Positions 37,384 through 47,704 are shown, numbered from the stretch's first letter. The stretch: 64,000 bases of DNA from Pseudomonadota bacterium (GCA_021782365.1 JAJXVB010000001.1:346223-410222); one strand, 5' to 3'. Notes: generated by a model not told the origin, from the letters alone. Numbers and translations are program-made.

Positions 37384-39636
37384 ATGCTTCCATTTACTCT
37401 CCTGCTACTCTTGTTCTTTGGTCTGCCGGCACTTTCTGCCGCCAGCCCGGCGACCAACGCCACGCATGCGACCGATTCCGACCCGGCGCTGGCGGACAGC
37501 GTCTTGCAATTGAGGCTCGACCGGTTATACGGCAATCCAGGTCAGCTTCCGCTCAAGGGTACCGACGGCAACCTGACCGTGCCGTTCGGCCTGCGAAACG
37601 ACAAACTGGTCGACCAGGCCATGCTGCACCTGCACTATAAATACTCGCCATCGCTGATCCCGGGCATGTCGCACATCAAGGTTCTTCTCAACGACGAACT
37701 GATCGGCATCCTGCCGATCACGCACGACAATCCCGGTCAGCAGGCCCAGCTCGACATTCCGGTCGATCCGCGCCTGCTGGTCGAATTCAACCGGCTGCGT
37801 TTCCAATTCATCGGCCACTACAGCAACGACTGCGAAGATCCGCAGAACACCACCCTGTGGGCAGCCATCGACGGCGGCAGCAAACTGGAACTGCACCTTC
37901 GCAGCCTGCCACTCGACAACGACTTGGGGCGTCTGCCGGCGCCGTTCTTCACCCGTGGCGATGAACAGCAACTAATCCTGCCGGTGGTCTTCCCTGCCAC
38001 GCCAAATCAGGACATGCTGCATGCCGCCGGCGTCGTCGCCTCCTGGTTCGGCGCGCTGAGCGACTGGCGCGGTGCCCGCTTCCCGGTTTCGTTCGGCAGT
38101 CTGCCGGCCGGGCATGCGCTGGTTTTCGTCAGTGCCGCATCCCGCCCCGCCTGGCTGGACCCGGCCCTGCGCATCGACGGTCCGATGCTGGCCGAAATGA
38201 CCAACCCGACCGACGGCACCTCGAAACTTCTGCTTGTGATGGGCCGCAACGGCCGCGAGATCGACCAAGCCGCCCTGTCGCTAGTGCTCGGCCATGCCGC
38301 GCTTTCAGGCGACCGGGTCAGCGTGGGCGGTTTCAACATGCCTTCCACACGGGTCCCCTACGATGCGCCGCGATGGATCCGCCTTGACCGGCCGGTCAAA
38401 TTCGGCGAACTGGTCGACTCTCCGATGGATCTTGAACGCACCGGCCATGAACCGGATGCCGTCCGCCTCAACCTGCGCATGCCGCCAGACCTTTTCGGCT
38501 GGCGAAGCCGCGGCATCCCGCTCGATGTTAAATTCCATTACAGTCCCGTGCATGGAGACGAGGTATCGCGCCTGACCGTCAGCGCCAACAATCAGTTGGT
38601 CGAAGGTTTCAACCTGAGATCTGGTCGCGGCACGCTGCAACATCCGATCGAACTGGCGCTCGACCAGCAAGGGTTATTTGGCGAAGGACACTCGCTGTTC
38701 CTGCCATCCTACAAACTGGGCACCCGCAACCAGCTCCAGTTCGCCTTTTCATTCGCATGGCACAAGACTGGCCGCTGCGAAGACACGCAAACCGAGAACG
38801 CCCACGCTGCGGTCGACGCCGATTCGACCATCGATTTCTCGCAATTCCTGCATTACACCGAGCTGCCGAACCTGAACTATTTCGCAAGCCTCGGCTACCC
38901 TTTCACACGCCAAGCCGACCTTTCAGAGACCGTAGCAGTCCTGCCGACACAGCCTTCCGCCCACGACATCGAAACCTTGCTTGACCTGCTAGGCCACCTG
39001 AGCGCGGCCACCGGTTATCCTGCGACGCACTTCCGACTAGCCGGACCGGATGACGAATCCAAACTGAAGGATGCCGATCTGCTGGTCATCGGCTCTTCGC
39101 TGAATGCAGGGTTGCTGGCAAAATGGAAAAAGTCGTTGCCCGCCAACCTGGTCAATGATCGGCGTGAGGCCAGTCAACCGCAAAACAATCCCACCTTCAC
39201 CTATGACTGGTTCGAATTCGGATCGCATCCGGATCCCACGCCAGTTGCACAGGAAGATTTTATCGGCAATGGTCCGCTGGCGCTGCTGATCGGTTTTGAA
39301 TCCCCGCTTTCGCCTCACCGCAGCGTGGTCGCCTTCGTCGCATCCGATCCTGCCCGCCAGCAACTGGCGCTCGACGCCCTGAATGATTCGGGTAAAACGC
39401 AGCAGATCCAGGGCAGCGAAGCGTTCTTCCATAGCGACCACATCGACAGCTATCTCGTCGGCCAACTCTACAGCGTTGGCCACCTGCCATGGTGGGTGCG
39501 ACTCTGGCTGTGGCTGTCCCGCCACCCAGCCCTACTGATACTTTTTGCGGTAATCGCGGCTGTCGTCGCCACGCTGAGAGTGCGACGCGCCCTGAACGCC
39601 ATCACACGCCGTCGGCTGGAGAGCGATCACCGATGA
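37384..39636 (+). CDS. bcsB: BcsB, periplasmic/membrane subunit of cellulose synthase
   Basis: A 750-residue partner that guides the glucan through the periplasm. An N-terminal signal peptide (MLPFTLLLLLFFGLPALSAA), carbohydrate-binding and flavodoxin-like domains (for example VPFGLRNDKLVDQAMLHLHYKYSPSLIPG, LMVMGRNGREIDQAALSLVL-like region near 290), and a C-terminal membrane anchor (LLILFAVIAAVVATLRVRRAL) match the family. The ATG at 37384, five bases after the bcsA stop, is preferred over an in-frame TTG that overlaps that stop. Confidence 0.94.
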   Translation: MLPFTLLLLLFFGLPALSAASPATNATHATDSDPALADSVLQLRLDRLYGNPGQLPLKGTDGNLTVPFGLRNDKLVDQAMLHLHYKYSPSLIPGMSHIKVLLNDELIGILPITHDNPGQQAQLDIPVDPRLLVEFNRLRFQFIGHYSNDCEDPQNTTLWAAIDGGSKLELHLRSLPLDNDLGRLPAPFFTRGDEQQLILPVVFPATPNQDMLHAAGVVASWFGALSDWRGARFPVSFGSLPAGHALVFVSAASRPAWLDPALRIDGPMLAEMTNPTDGTSKLLLVMGRNGREIDQAALSLVLGHAALSGDRVSVGGFNMPSTRVPYDAPRWIRLDRPVKFGELVDSPMDLERTGHEPDAVRLNLRMPPDLFGWRSRGIPLDVKFHYSPVHGDEVSRLTVSANNQLVEGFNLRSGRGTLQHPIELALDQQGLFGEGHSLFLPSYKLGTRNQLQFAFSFAWHKTGRCEDTQTENAHAAVDADSTIDFSQFLHYTELPNLNYFASLGYPFTRQADLSETVAVLPTQPSAHDIETLLDLLGHLSAATGYPATHFRLAGPDDESKLKDADLLVIGSSLNAGLLAKWKKSLPANLVNDRREASQPQNNPTFTYDWFEFGSHPDPTPVAQEDFIGNGPLALLIGFESPLSPHRSVVAFVASDPARQQLALDALNDSGKTQQIQGSEAFFHSDHIDSYLVGQLYSVGHLPWWVRLWLWLSRHPALLILFAVIAAVVATLRVRRALNAITRRRLESDHR

Positions 39637-42600
39637 AACGGTTCGCGCGCCTGCAACGCAAAACGGCGTCACTGCTGATCGGGCTGGCGCTTGACGGTCT
39701 TGCTGGCCACGCGCAGGCTCTGCACGATGCATCTTCCGATACATCCGTCACGGTACAATCCATCGAAGTCACAGGCTCGAAAGCCTTCAGCCCCACGACT
39801 TTGGCAGTGCAAATCGCCGACGCTAAAGGTCGTACTCTGAATCAGGGCGAACTCGAGCAACTTGCCGAACGGCTCACTGCGTTCTACTATGCCCGCGGTC
39901 GCATCCATGTGCGAGCCATACTGCCTCAGCAGGATTTCGCGAACGGACACGTGGTTTTCCGCATAGTTCTGGTGAATGCGCCGCACCTGATTGCCTCCTC
40001 ACCCTCCCCTGTCTTGCCGGCTCCAGACTCTGCCGATCTTTCTGCTGCTACAGCCAGCTCAAAGACTGCAACGCAAGACGATTCAGCATCGGCTCTGCTC
40101 GACCGCGCCCGATTCTGGATTGAACGCCAACGCCCCGATCTGGCCAGCCAGGAGCTTGATCGCCTGAATGCGGTTGCACCGGACGATCAGCGTGGACTGA
40201 CCCTGCGCGCCCAACTGCATGCCAAAGCCGGCGACCAGATTGCAACTCGGGCTGCACTGGCCAGGCTTCAGGCCGTCCGCCCTGACAGCCCAGATATCGC
40301 CCGCATCCAGACCATTCTGCGGCTGGCTACGACTGACCGCGCCAGGATGCAACAGGCCCGCCTGCTAGCCCGCGGCGGTCATTACGCTCAGGCCTTGTCG
40401 CTGGCGCGCTCTCTTTATCCCGACGGCCCGCCCGACGATGATCTGGCGCGGGAATACTGGCAATGGGTCGAACATACGCCAGATGGCTGGCAGGCGGCTG
40501 GCCGGGGATTAGCCGAACTGGTGCACAATCACCCAGACAGTCTAGCCAACCGGCTGGCGTGGGCCATCCACCAGACATCTCGCGCACCGGTCGACCCGCA
40601 GGCGCTGCAGGCCCTGGCAGCGCTGCGCCACGACCCGCAGTACGGCAGTCAGGCTAAAGCCGCCTGGCGCGGGGCAGTCATGCACGATGATGTATCCACC
40701 CGCCACATCCTGCAACTACAGGAGTATCTGCATAGCGACCCGACCGATCAGGGCGTCCGCGATGAACTGGCTACAACGCAAAAAGCGCTCGCAGCGCGCC
40801 GACGCGAACTGGACAGTCCGGCAGCCGTTGCCAGCAGGGCTGGCGAACAGGCGCTGCGCGACAACGACCTGACCGCGGCCGAAACCCAATTCACACAGTC
40901 CATGACCCTGGCTGCGGACAACCCAGACGCACTCGGCGGGCTTGGCATCGTCCGCCTGCGGCAGGCGCGTTACGACGAAGCCGCAGACTATTTCCGCCGC
41001 GCGCGGCAAGCTCAGCCTGCCGCACGCAAAAAATGGGACTCCCTGATCGACACGGCCCAGTTCTGGGGGCAGTTGCAGAACGCCAAACAACTGCTGGCAA
41101 CCGGCCAGGCAAGCCTTGCCGAAGCAGCCGTTCGCACAGCACTGCATCAGCAACCGGACCAGCCGGATGCGCTTGTTCTGCTCGGCGATGCACTGGCCGC
41201 ACAAGATCGTCATGAACAGGCCGCCAGCGCTTGGCAGCAGGCGCTGGCCCGCGACCCGCTGCGGCACGATGCGCTGACGCGCCTTGCCGAGGCCAGCCGT
41301 ACACGCGGTCAGGCAGCCTTCGAACGTTTTGTCGACGGACTCAGTCCCGGCCAGCGTGAAAAGCTCGGCAGCGAACTGAACCGGATCCGGGCGGATTTTC
41401 TGCGCGAACAGGCCAATGCCCTCGCCGCGGACCATCCCGGGCAGGCCATTGGCCTGCTGCAGCAAGCCGTCCGGCTCAATCCGGACAACCCCTGGCTCAG
41501 CTTCGATCTGGCCCGCCTATATGCCCGCGAGGGCCAACCAGAGAAAGGACGCACCGTCTTCTTGGCACTACGCGCCCGACAGCCAGATAATGCCGAAAGC
41601 CGCTATGCCGAAGCCATCTTCCTGGATGGCCTCGATGACCATCGCGCCGCACTGGCCACCATGCAGGGCATCTCGCCCGCCGACCGCACTCCTAAGCTCG
41701 ATGCCTATCAACAGAAGCTTTGGACCGCAGTCCAGATCGGGCTCGCCCGCCAGCAAGCGGCTATCCATGACACCGAGCAGGCTCGCGCCATTCTGCAACA
41801 GACTGAAGTAGCCGTAGCCGGCGATCGGACGCTGACCACTCTGGTGGCCGAGGAATGGGCGCACGAAGGCGATCCTGCGCGCGCGCGCCGTCTTTTCGAG
41901 CGCATGGCCAGTTCATCGCCACCTCCCGATACGGCCTGGCAGCTGAAATACCTGCAATTCCTCGCCGACCAGGGCGACGACCGCGCACTGAGCAGCGGCC
42001 TGGCAGGCATGCCACCGCATCTGGCCGACGCCGGCGATGAAAACCGGTTGCAGGCACTGCGCCGCACCTTCGCTCTGCGCATGGCCGAAGCCGCCCTGCG
42101 CGATGGCGAACCGGCTGCTGCTGAGGCGGCCATCGCCCCTTTGCAGGCACAATTCCCTGAAGACCCGGCGCTGCTGCTGACTCGGGCGCGCATTCTGGCT
42201 GAAAACGGACAAAACAACGAAGCCATTGCCATCTGCCAGCAACTGGTGCAGTCGCGACCGGAAGACAGCGATGCCCGCACGCTGTGGCTGGATCTCTTCT
42301 ACCGCCTGCAAGGGCGAGATGCCGCAGCAGCTCTGGCTGGGCAATGGTTCGAAAGCGGACAGCCAGTCTCAGATGACGCCCGCCTTGATCTTGCGAAATG
42401 GCTGATCGGCCACGACCGGCCGGCGGCTGCAAAACGCTGGATGGATGCCGTGCTGAACGCATCTCCCGCAAACAGCCGTGCGCTGGAATTGAAAAGCGAC
42501 ATCGCCCTGCAAAGCGGGCACTATGACGAGGCTGTCGACGCACTGCAAAGATCGCTCACGGCCCGGCAAACCTCAACGCTTGCGGCCGAATCGCCGCTCT

Positions 42601-43835
42601 CGGCGCCGGTCACGACTGGCAACCCTCCCGCCTCCTCCGCTCAAGCGGCAATTGCAGCGCGTTCACCCGGCAGCGATTATGATTATGGCCGACTGGCCGC
42701 CATGCTGGACAACCAGATTCCCTGGCTCTCGAGCGCAATTGACTGGGAAAGCCGCGCCGGGACCCCTGGACAGTCTCAATTCACCGCCTGGCAAATGCCG
42801 GTCGAATGGCAGACTGCCTGGCAGAACGGCGGAAACTGGTTCATGCGGGCCGACACAGTCAGATTGCAGGCGGGCGTTCTCGATTGCAGCAGCTCCTATG
42901 CCAGACAAACCTTCGGCACCCTTCTGCTTTCGCCGAGCGGCTGCGCAGCGCTGGCTGATCAGCAAGCGCAGGGCACATCGGTCACCGCCGGCTTCCGAGG
43001 CCAGCAGTTGACGGCTGACTTCGGCACCACACCGCTCGGTTTTGCCGTCTGGAACTGGGTCGGCGGCGTCCGCTGGAAAGGCGACCTCGGCCCGGCCTCC
43101 TGGTCGCTGGATGCTTCGCGCAGGCCCGACACCAGCACGCTGCTGTCTTTCGCCGGCACTACCGACCCGCGCACGGGACTGGTCTGGGGAGGCGTCGTGG
43201 CCACCGGTGTGCGCGCCGGGCTAAGCATTGACCAAGGCGGCAGCTTCGGTTTTTGGTCGACGTTCGGCGTCCACAGGCTGACAGGCACCAATGTGGAATC
43301 CAACCAGCGTATCCGGCTGATGGCCGGTGAAACCTGGCGCATCATCAATCAGGACGACCGCCTGCTCTCGCTCGGCCTGACAGCGATGGACTGGCACGAC
43401 AACGGCGATACCGGCGAATTCACGTTCGGCCAGGGCGGCTACTATAGCCCGAAGAACTATCGTTCCGTATCGCTGCCAGTTACTTGGGCGGCGCGTTCGA
43501 TCCGCTGGTCATATGTGCTGCGCGGCTCGGTCTTCACTTCCTATGCCGAAGTGCCTGCCTCGCCGTACTTCCCGACCAATCCTATCTTGCAGCAACAGGC
43601 CGGCAATCCGATGTACAGCGCCAGCAGCGGGCCGGGCAGCGGCTATTCTTTGAGCGAAATCGCCGAATACCAGGTCAGCCCTGGCTTGTTCGTCGGCAAC
43701 CAGATTTCGATCGAACGCTCGCCCTACTATGCGCCGAACACTTTCCTGTTTTATCTGCGCTACGCCATCGATGCCGCCTCTGCGCGTCCAGTCGCCCTGA
43801 TTCCCGCTCCCATCCAGCCCACGTCGAGCTTCTGA
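39633..43835 (+). CDS. bcsC: BcsC, cellulose exporter with an extra N-terminal POTRA-like domain
   Basis: A 1400-residue outer-membrane export protein. After a signal sequence (about 1-30) comes a region (about 38-115) that reads as a POTRA_2 domain of two-partner secretion transporters: SIEVTGSKAFSPTTL, LEQLAERLTAFYYARGRIHVRAILPQQDFANGHVVFRIV. TPR repeats fill about 145-1000 (for example NPDALGGLGIVRLRQARYDEAADYFRRA). The BCSC C-terminal beta-barrel occupies about 1015-1400 (PVEWQTAWQNGGNWFMRADTV; GGYYSPKNYRSVSLPVTW). E. coli BcsC starts directly with TPRs, so the POTRA-like addition is unusual. The ATG overlaps the bcsB stop. Confidence 0.93.
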   Translation: MKRFARLQRKTASLLIGLALDGLAGHAQALHDASSDTSVTVQSIEVTGSKAFSPTTLAVQIADAKGRTLNQGELEQLAERLTAFYYARGRIHVRAILPQQDFANGHVVFRIVLVNAPHLIASSPSPVLPAPDSADLSAATASSKTATQDDSASALLDRARFWIERQRPDLASQELDRLNAVAPDDQRGLTLRAQLHAKAGDQIATRAALARLQAVRPDSPDIARIQTILRLATTDRARMQQARLLARGGHYAQALSLARSLYPDGPPDDDLAREYWQWVEHTPDGWQAAGRGLAELVHNHPDSLANRLAWAIHQTSRAPVDPQALQALAALRHDPQYGSQAKAAWRGAVMHDDVSTRHILQLQEYLHSDPTDQGVRDELATTQKALAARRRELDSPAAVASRAGEQALRDNDLTAAETQFTQSMTLAADNPDALGGLGIVRLRQARYDEAADYFRRARQAQPAARKKWDSLIDTAQFWGQLQNAKQLLATGQASLAEAAVRTALHQQPDQPDALVLLGDALAAQDRHEQAASAWQQALARDPLRHDALTRLAEASRTRGQAAFERFVDGLSPGQREKLGSELNRIRADFLREQANALAADHPGQAIGLLQQAVRLNPDNPWLSFDLARLYAREGQPEKGRTVFLALRARQPDNAESRYAEAIFLDGLDDHRAALATMQGISPADRTPKLDAYQQKLWTAVQIGLARQQAAIHDTEQARAILQQTEVAVAGDRTLTTLVAEEWAHEGDPARARRLFERMASSSPPPDTAWQLKYLQFLADQGDDRALSSGLAGMPPHLADAGDENRLQALRRTFALRMAEAALRDGEPAAAEAAIAPLQAQFPEDPALLLTRARILAENGQNNEAIAICQQLVQSRPEDSDARTLWLDLFYRLQGRDAAAALAGQWFESGQPVSDDARLDLAKWLIGHDRPAAAKRWMDAVLNASPANSRALELKSDIALQSGHYDEAVDALQRSLTARQTSTLAAESPLSAPVTTGNPPASSAQAAIAARSPGSDYDYGRLAAMLDNQIPWLSSAIDWESRAGTPGQSQFTAWQMPVEWQTAWQNGGNWFMRADTVRLQAGVLDCSSSYARQTFGTLLLSPSGCAALADQQAQGTSVTAGFRGQQLTADFGTTPLGFAVWNWVGGVRWKGDLGPASWSLDASRRPDTSTLLSFAGTTDPRTGLVWGGVVATGVRAGLSIDQGGSFGFWSTFGVHRLTGTNVESNQRIRLMAGETWRIINQDDRLLSLGLTAMDWHDNGDTGEFTFGQGGYYSPKNYRSVSLPVTWAARSIRWSYVLRGSVFTSYAEVPASPYFPTNPILQQQAGNPMYSASSGPGSGYSLSEIAEYQVSPGLFVGNQISIERSPYYAPNTFLFYLRYAIDAASARPVALIPAPIQPTSSF

Positions 43836-43837
43836 CC

Positions 43838-44119
43838 ATGCGCGCGCGACTTTTCAAAAGCCTCCTCCTCTTGTTCAGCCTGTCCGGTTCGGCAGCCGCC
43901 TGCAGCCTGCCGGAAACATTAGTGGGTGCCCACGTCAACCCAGGCCTTCTCAATGAATCGGCGCGACTTTGTCTGATGCAGGGAGATCGCACCACGGCAG
44001 AAATCCTGCTCGAGCGCGCAGCTAGACTGGCACCTCTCGATCCGCAAATTGCTGCCAACTTGGCCGCGTTGCGCACTGGCCGACCTCCTGGAAAACAACC
44101 TTCCGGAGTTCAACCATGA
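43838..44119 (+). CDS. Small exported protein with one TPR-like motif in the bcs operon
   Basis: A 93-residue protein. The signal peptide MRARLFKSLLLLFSLSGSAAAC is followed by about 70 residues containing one helical hairpin that looks like a single TPR (LNESARLCLMQGDRTTAEILLERAARLAPLDPQIAANLAALRTG). The Cys after SAAA does not form a good lipobox. It lies two bases after the bcsC stop, so it belongs to the operon. I do not recognise a named family; a periplasmic helper of BcsC is an inference. Confidence 0.7.
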   Translation: MRARLFKSLLLLFSLSGSAAACSLPETLVGAHVNPGLLNESARLCLMQGDRTTAEILLERAARLAPLDPQIAANLAALRTGRPPGKQPSGVQP

Positions 44120-44216
44120 ACCTCGTGCGCAAGCAACCTGCTGGCTGTGCATCGATTCTGGCCGAATGTTACAATACGCTTCGTCCATCACTTTTGCCTG
44201 CAAGGAAAAACCAGGC

Positions 44217-45788
44217 ATGAGCGTCAAATATCAAATCAATCTGCGCAATCTGCCGGAAAATCGCAGCCTGATGCAGCCTGGCTGCGTCTATGCCATCGTT
44301 CACAGCGACAATCTGCCTGTGACTGAACTGATCCGCAAAACGCTGACCGAAGCGGCTACTGACGGACAGGCTGTCTGGATCACACACGACGATCCGAAAA
44401 AGCTGCTTCTGGAATGGCATCCGGCTTCCGACATCGACGCATTGCTCGACAGTGGCCGTCTGAGACTGTGCCGGCTTAACCCGCTCAGAGTCGACAAACC
44501 CTATTCTGTCCTGCTTGAAGACCTTAACCTGCTCGGTGTCGGACGGACCGCTCTGGTGGTGATCGACGATGCCAAGGCTTTCTATGGCCCGGAGTCTGAC
44601 AGCCACGATCCATTCCTGTTGCACCAGTGCCGCCAGCAGATCGAGCGCAGCGAACGCCGCCTGCTGCTGCTGTTCCCACACCGGCCAGGGGAAACAGACC
44701 CGACCCGCGACCTGCTGCGCAACGCCAACCAGCTTGCCGGCCTGGCCCGCATCTGGCAAGCCGACGGGCATGCTTACTGGCAAACCCTCCACTGGCTTGG
44801 TTCACACGGCATCGAAGGCAGCGAAACCTGGTCGCTGCAGCGCGATGAATCGGGTTTCAGCCTCGAAAGACGTTCCATCGAACAGCCTGGCCAGGGACCG
44901 ACTTTCGACGAACAGGAAGTGTTCATCACCCGCGCCTGTCTGGCCGGGCAGGAGCTTTCCCCACCGGACTGGCACGTCAAGGAAGACCTGCCTTCGCTGA
45001 TCGAGGCAGTACAGGGCGTACGTTCAGCCACGCTTATCGTGCCCTTCGATCGCGATACCGAACCGGAAATGCTGGCACGCACGCTGTTTGACCTGCGCCA
45101 GAATCTCGGATCTGGCGTGCGGATTATCGTACGCGAGGTCAACATGCATGTGCGCCACGCCTGGCAACGGCAACTGCTGCACGCAGGTGCCGATTTCATT
45201 GCCCCGGCTGAAACAGGCATGGCCTTCCTGGAATCGCTGACCGACACGCTGCGCCAGTATGTCCGCATCCGCAGCAACGACCCGCTGCTATCAAAAGACA
45301 TCGTCTCAAACCGACCGCCAGGTTTTCTACCCCCGGCCGAGTTCGTCCGCTCGGTGCGCGATACGCTGCAAAAATCGAGGCGAGTCTTCATCCGCAATGC
45401 TTTGATCCGGCTGCGCCCGGCCAACAATCAGCCGTTAGGCAACCTGATCTCCCAGTTCGCCTCGCGCCGCGCCGGAGATCTTTGCACCGACGACGGCAAG
45501 GATCTGTATGTATTCCTGTTCGCCTGCCGCGAAAACGACATCGACAAGGCGCTCAACCAGATCTTCCTCAGCATACCCAGCGAACTGTTCGAATCGGAAA
45601 TCCGCTTCCTGACAGAAGAAGACATAGACCGCCAGCTTGATGATTTGGCCGGTGCCGTTCCTGCAGCCCCCATGAACGTCTTTCCCGACAGCATGGCCGC
45701 CACCTCGCCGTTACAGCTGCACAAACCGCTCGCCGCCGTCCGCCGTTCCCTGCCATTGCGCCGTGTCCCCAGTGGAGACCCAACATGA
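44217..45788 (+). CDS. bcsE: BcsE, c-di-GMP-binding cellulose regulator
   Basis: A 523-residue protein, the same length as the E. coli protein. The N-terminal region resembles an inactive RecA-like domain (GCVYAIVHSDNLPVTELI). The GIL/GGDEF-like C-terminal region carries the RxGD c-di-GMP motif in ASRRAGDLCTDDGKDLYVFLFACRENDIDKAL. BcsE increases cellulose output and recruits BcsF/BcsG. The ATG at 44217 follows AAGGA and gives the conserved length. The 97-base gap from the small TPR gene holds no gene. Confidence 0.9.
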   Translation: MSVKYQINLRNLPENRSLMQPGCVYAIVHSDNLPVTELIRKTLTEAATDGQAVWITHDDPKKLLLEWHPASDIDALLDSGRLRLCRLNPLRVDKPYSVLLEDLNLLGVGRTALVVIDDAKAFYGPESDSHDPFLLHQCRQQIERSERRLLLLFPHRPGETDPTRDLLRNANQLAGLARIWQADGHAYWQTLHWLGSHGIEGSETWSLQRDESGFSLERRSIEQPGQGPTFDEQEVFITRACLAGQELSPPDWHVKEDLPSLIEAVQGVRSATLIVPFDRDTEPEMLARTLFDLRQNLGSGVRIIVREVNMHVRHAWQRQLLHAGADFIAPAETGMAFLESLTDTLRQYVRIRSNDPLLSKDIVSNRPPGFLPPAEFVRSVRDTLQKSRRVFIRNALIRLRPANNQPLGNLISQFASRRAGDLCTDDGKDLYVFLFACRENDIDKALNQIFLSIPSELFESEIRFLTEEDIDRQLDDLAGAVPAAPMNVFPDSMAATSPLQLHKPLAAVRRSLPLRRVPSGDPT

Positions 45789-45982
45789 CATGGCTGGAAC
45801 TGCTGACCGTATTCGTGGCTGGCGCCGGATTCGGTTACCGCATATGCCTGGCGCGTCAGCGCGACAACCGGCGGCGCCATCAACAGGCAAACCCGATTCT
45901 GTTGCGTCCCTATGTCCCGTCGCGAACCGTTATTTCCCCCCATGCATCAACTACCGCCCCGACCCATGACCGATCCGACTGA
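45785..45982 (+). CDS. bcsF: BcsF-like small membrane protein
   Basis: A 65-residue protein with one N-terminal membrane helix (TWLELLTVFVAGAGFGYRIC) and a basic tail (RQRDNRRRHQQANP), like BcsF (63 residues in E. coli). Its ATG overlaps the bcsE stop and its 3' end overlaps the probable bcsG start, the standard bcsEFG layout. In E. coli BcsF links BcsE with BcsG in the membrane. Confidence 0.8.
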   Translation: MTWLELLTVFVAGAGFGYRICLARQRDNRRRHQQANPILLRPYVPSRTVISPHASTTAPTHDRSD

Positions 45983-47621
45983 ACCCGCCCCGACCTTTCA
46001 TTCTGCAGCCCCGAACGAGAAAGCCGAAGCAGTTCGAATGGGCGGCTGGGAGTTCTATTTCATAGTATCGCTATTCCTTCACAGCCAAGGTTTGATCCGT
46101 CTGCAACCGCTGGAAAACCTGGCCTTTGCCATATTTCTGTTCATGCCATTCACCGGCTGGCGCCAACGCATCATCCGCACCATCCTGGCATGGCCGCTTG
46201 GCGCGGCGTTGCTCTACCACCAGTCCTGGCTGCCGCCCTTAAGCCATATCATTGGCAATCTTGGCGCCATGATGCAGTTCAAACTGACCTATCTGGCAGA
46301 TCTCGCCGATCGCTTCATCCGTATACGTGACTTGGCCTTATTGACAATTATGTGGGCCGTCTGGCGAGCCTTCACCCGCCTCTTCCGTATTGATGTGATT
46401 CTGTTGCTGGTCATGTCCGCCATGGCACTACCACAGCTGACTCACCATGACACCCTGGCCGCCTCAGGACAGTTTTCTCCGGCCGCGGCCAAGCCAAACC
46501 AGGCGGTTAATGGGGACAACTCGGCCAGACCGCTCGACACGATCCTGCCGCAGTTCTTTGCCAATGAAGCGAAGCGCAAGGCGAGCCTGTCCCGAGCTCC
46601 GACCGGTTCCCCGCCGTTTGACATCGTGATCATTCACGTCTGTTCACTTTCATGGAACGATGTGCATGCAGCCGGGCTCGACGATCATCCGATTTGGAAG
46701 CGTTTCGATTTTCTCTTCACGCGCTTCAATTCTGCCACTTCGTACAGCGGCCCGGCTGCACTCCGCATCCTGCGCTCTACCTGCGGCCAGCCCAAACAGA
46801 ACGAGCTCTATTCTGCGGCACCTGACGATTGCTATCTGATGGACCGTCTTGAAAAAGCAGGCTTTCAGCGAGAACTGGCGTTCAATCACGATGGCCACTT
46901 TAACAACTTCCTGCAGGAAGTACAGCAGCAACGGCTCGACATTGCGCCGATGCCCATTGCCGACCTGCCGACTGCTCAGCTTTCCTTTGACAGCACGCCC
47001 ATCCGTGACGATTTCGACGTTCTGTCGCGCTGGTTGAAAAAGCGCGCTGCCAATCCCGCTCAGCAAGTGGCACTGTATTACAACACCATCAGCCTGCATG
47101 ACGGCAACCAGATCAAGGGAGCGCATGCCGGAAAGACGGGACTCGACAGCTACCGCTTGCGCCTGAAGCGCCTGCTGGATGAACAGGACCAATTTATCGA
47201 CCGCATCGCCGCGACCCAGCACAATGCTGTGGTTATTCTGGTTCCCGAACACGGTGCGGACATCGCAGGTGATGGCCTGCAAGTCTCCGGGCTGCGCGAC
47301 ATTCCGACCCCCGACATTACCATGGTGCCAGTCGGCATCAAACTGGTCGGCGCTCATTCAAGCAGCGCTCCGGTACGCATCGACATTCCGACCAGCTATC
47401 TGGCCGTAAGCACGATGCTTGGCCGGTTTTTGCAAAACACCCCGTTTAGCACGGACGGTTTTAGTCCCAGCGATTATATCCGCGAGCTGCCCTCCACGCG
47501 TCTAGTCTCGCAGAATGTCGACACCATCGTCATGGAACATGCCGACCGCTACTGGCTACGCATGGACAGCGCCAGCGAATGGACCCCGCTGCCAGCCGAA
47601 TCCAGCGGTTTTCTTCCCTGA
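45966..47621 (+). CDS. bcsG: BcsG, cellulose phosphoethanolamine transferase
   Basis: A protein of about 551 residues. Membrane helices fill about 20-165, and a periplasmic alkaline-phosphatase-fold domain follows. The nucleophile segment SATSYSGPAALRILRSTCGQ lies near residue 257-276, the metal-binding VPEHGA at about 425, and the conserved HVCSLSWNDV at about 222; these match BcsG features known from E. coli. It would decorate cellulose with phosphoethanolamine. The ATG at 45966 is preferred for length; two in-frame ATGs upstream (45912, 45942) are possible and none has a clear ribosome binding site. Confidence 0.93.
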   Translation: MTDPTEPAPTFHSAAPNEKAEAVRMGGWEFYFIVSLFLHSQGLIRLQPLENLAFAIFLFMPFTGWRQRIIRTILAWPLGAALLYHQSWLPPLSHIIGNLGAMMQFKLTYLADLADRFIRIRDLALLTIMWAVWRAFTRLFRIDVILLLVMSAMALPQLTHHDTLAASGQFSPAAAKPNQAVNGDNSARPLDTILPQFFANEAKRKASLSRAPTGSPPFDIVIIHVCSLSWNDVHAAGLDDHPIWKRFDFLFTRFNSATSYSGPAALRILRSTCGQPKQNELYSAAPDDCYLMDRLEKAGFQRELAFNHDGHFNNFLQEVQQQRLDIAPMPIADLPTAQLSFDSTPIRDDFDVLSRWLKKRAANPAQQVALYYNTISLHDGNQIKGAHAGKTGLDSYRLRLKRLLDEQDQFIDRIAATQHNAVVILVPEHGADIAGDGLQVSGLRDIPTPDITMVPVGIKLVGAHSSSAPVRIDIPTSYLAVSTMLGRFLQNTPFSTDGFSPSDYIRELPSTRLVSQNVDTIVMEHADRYWLRMDSASEWTPLPAESSGFLP

Positions 47622-47704
47622 GCGGTCAGAGTAATGAATTCCGCGGGCCATCTGGCAACATCGGATGCAAAAACTGAAATCGAGAAACCGAGGGAATTCC
47701 CGTC

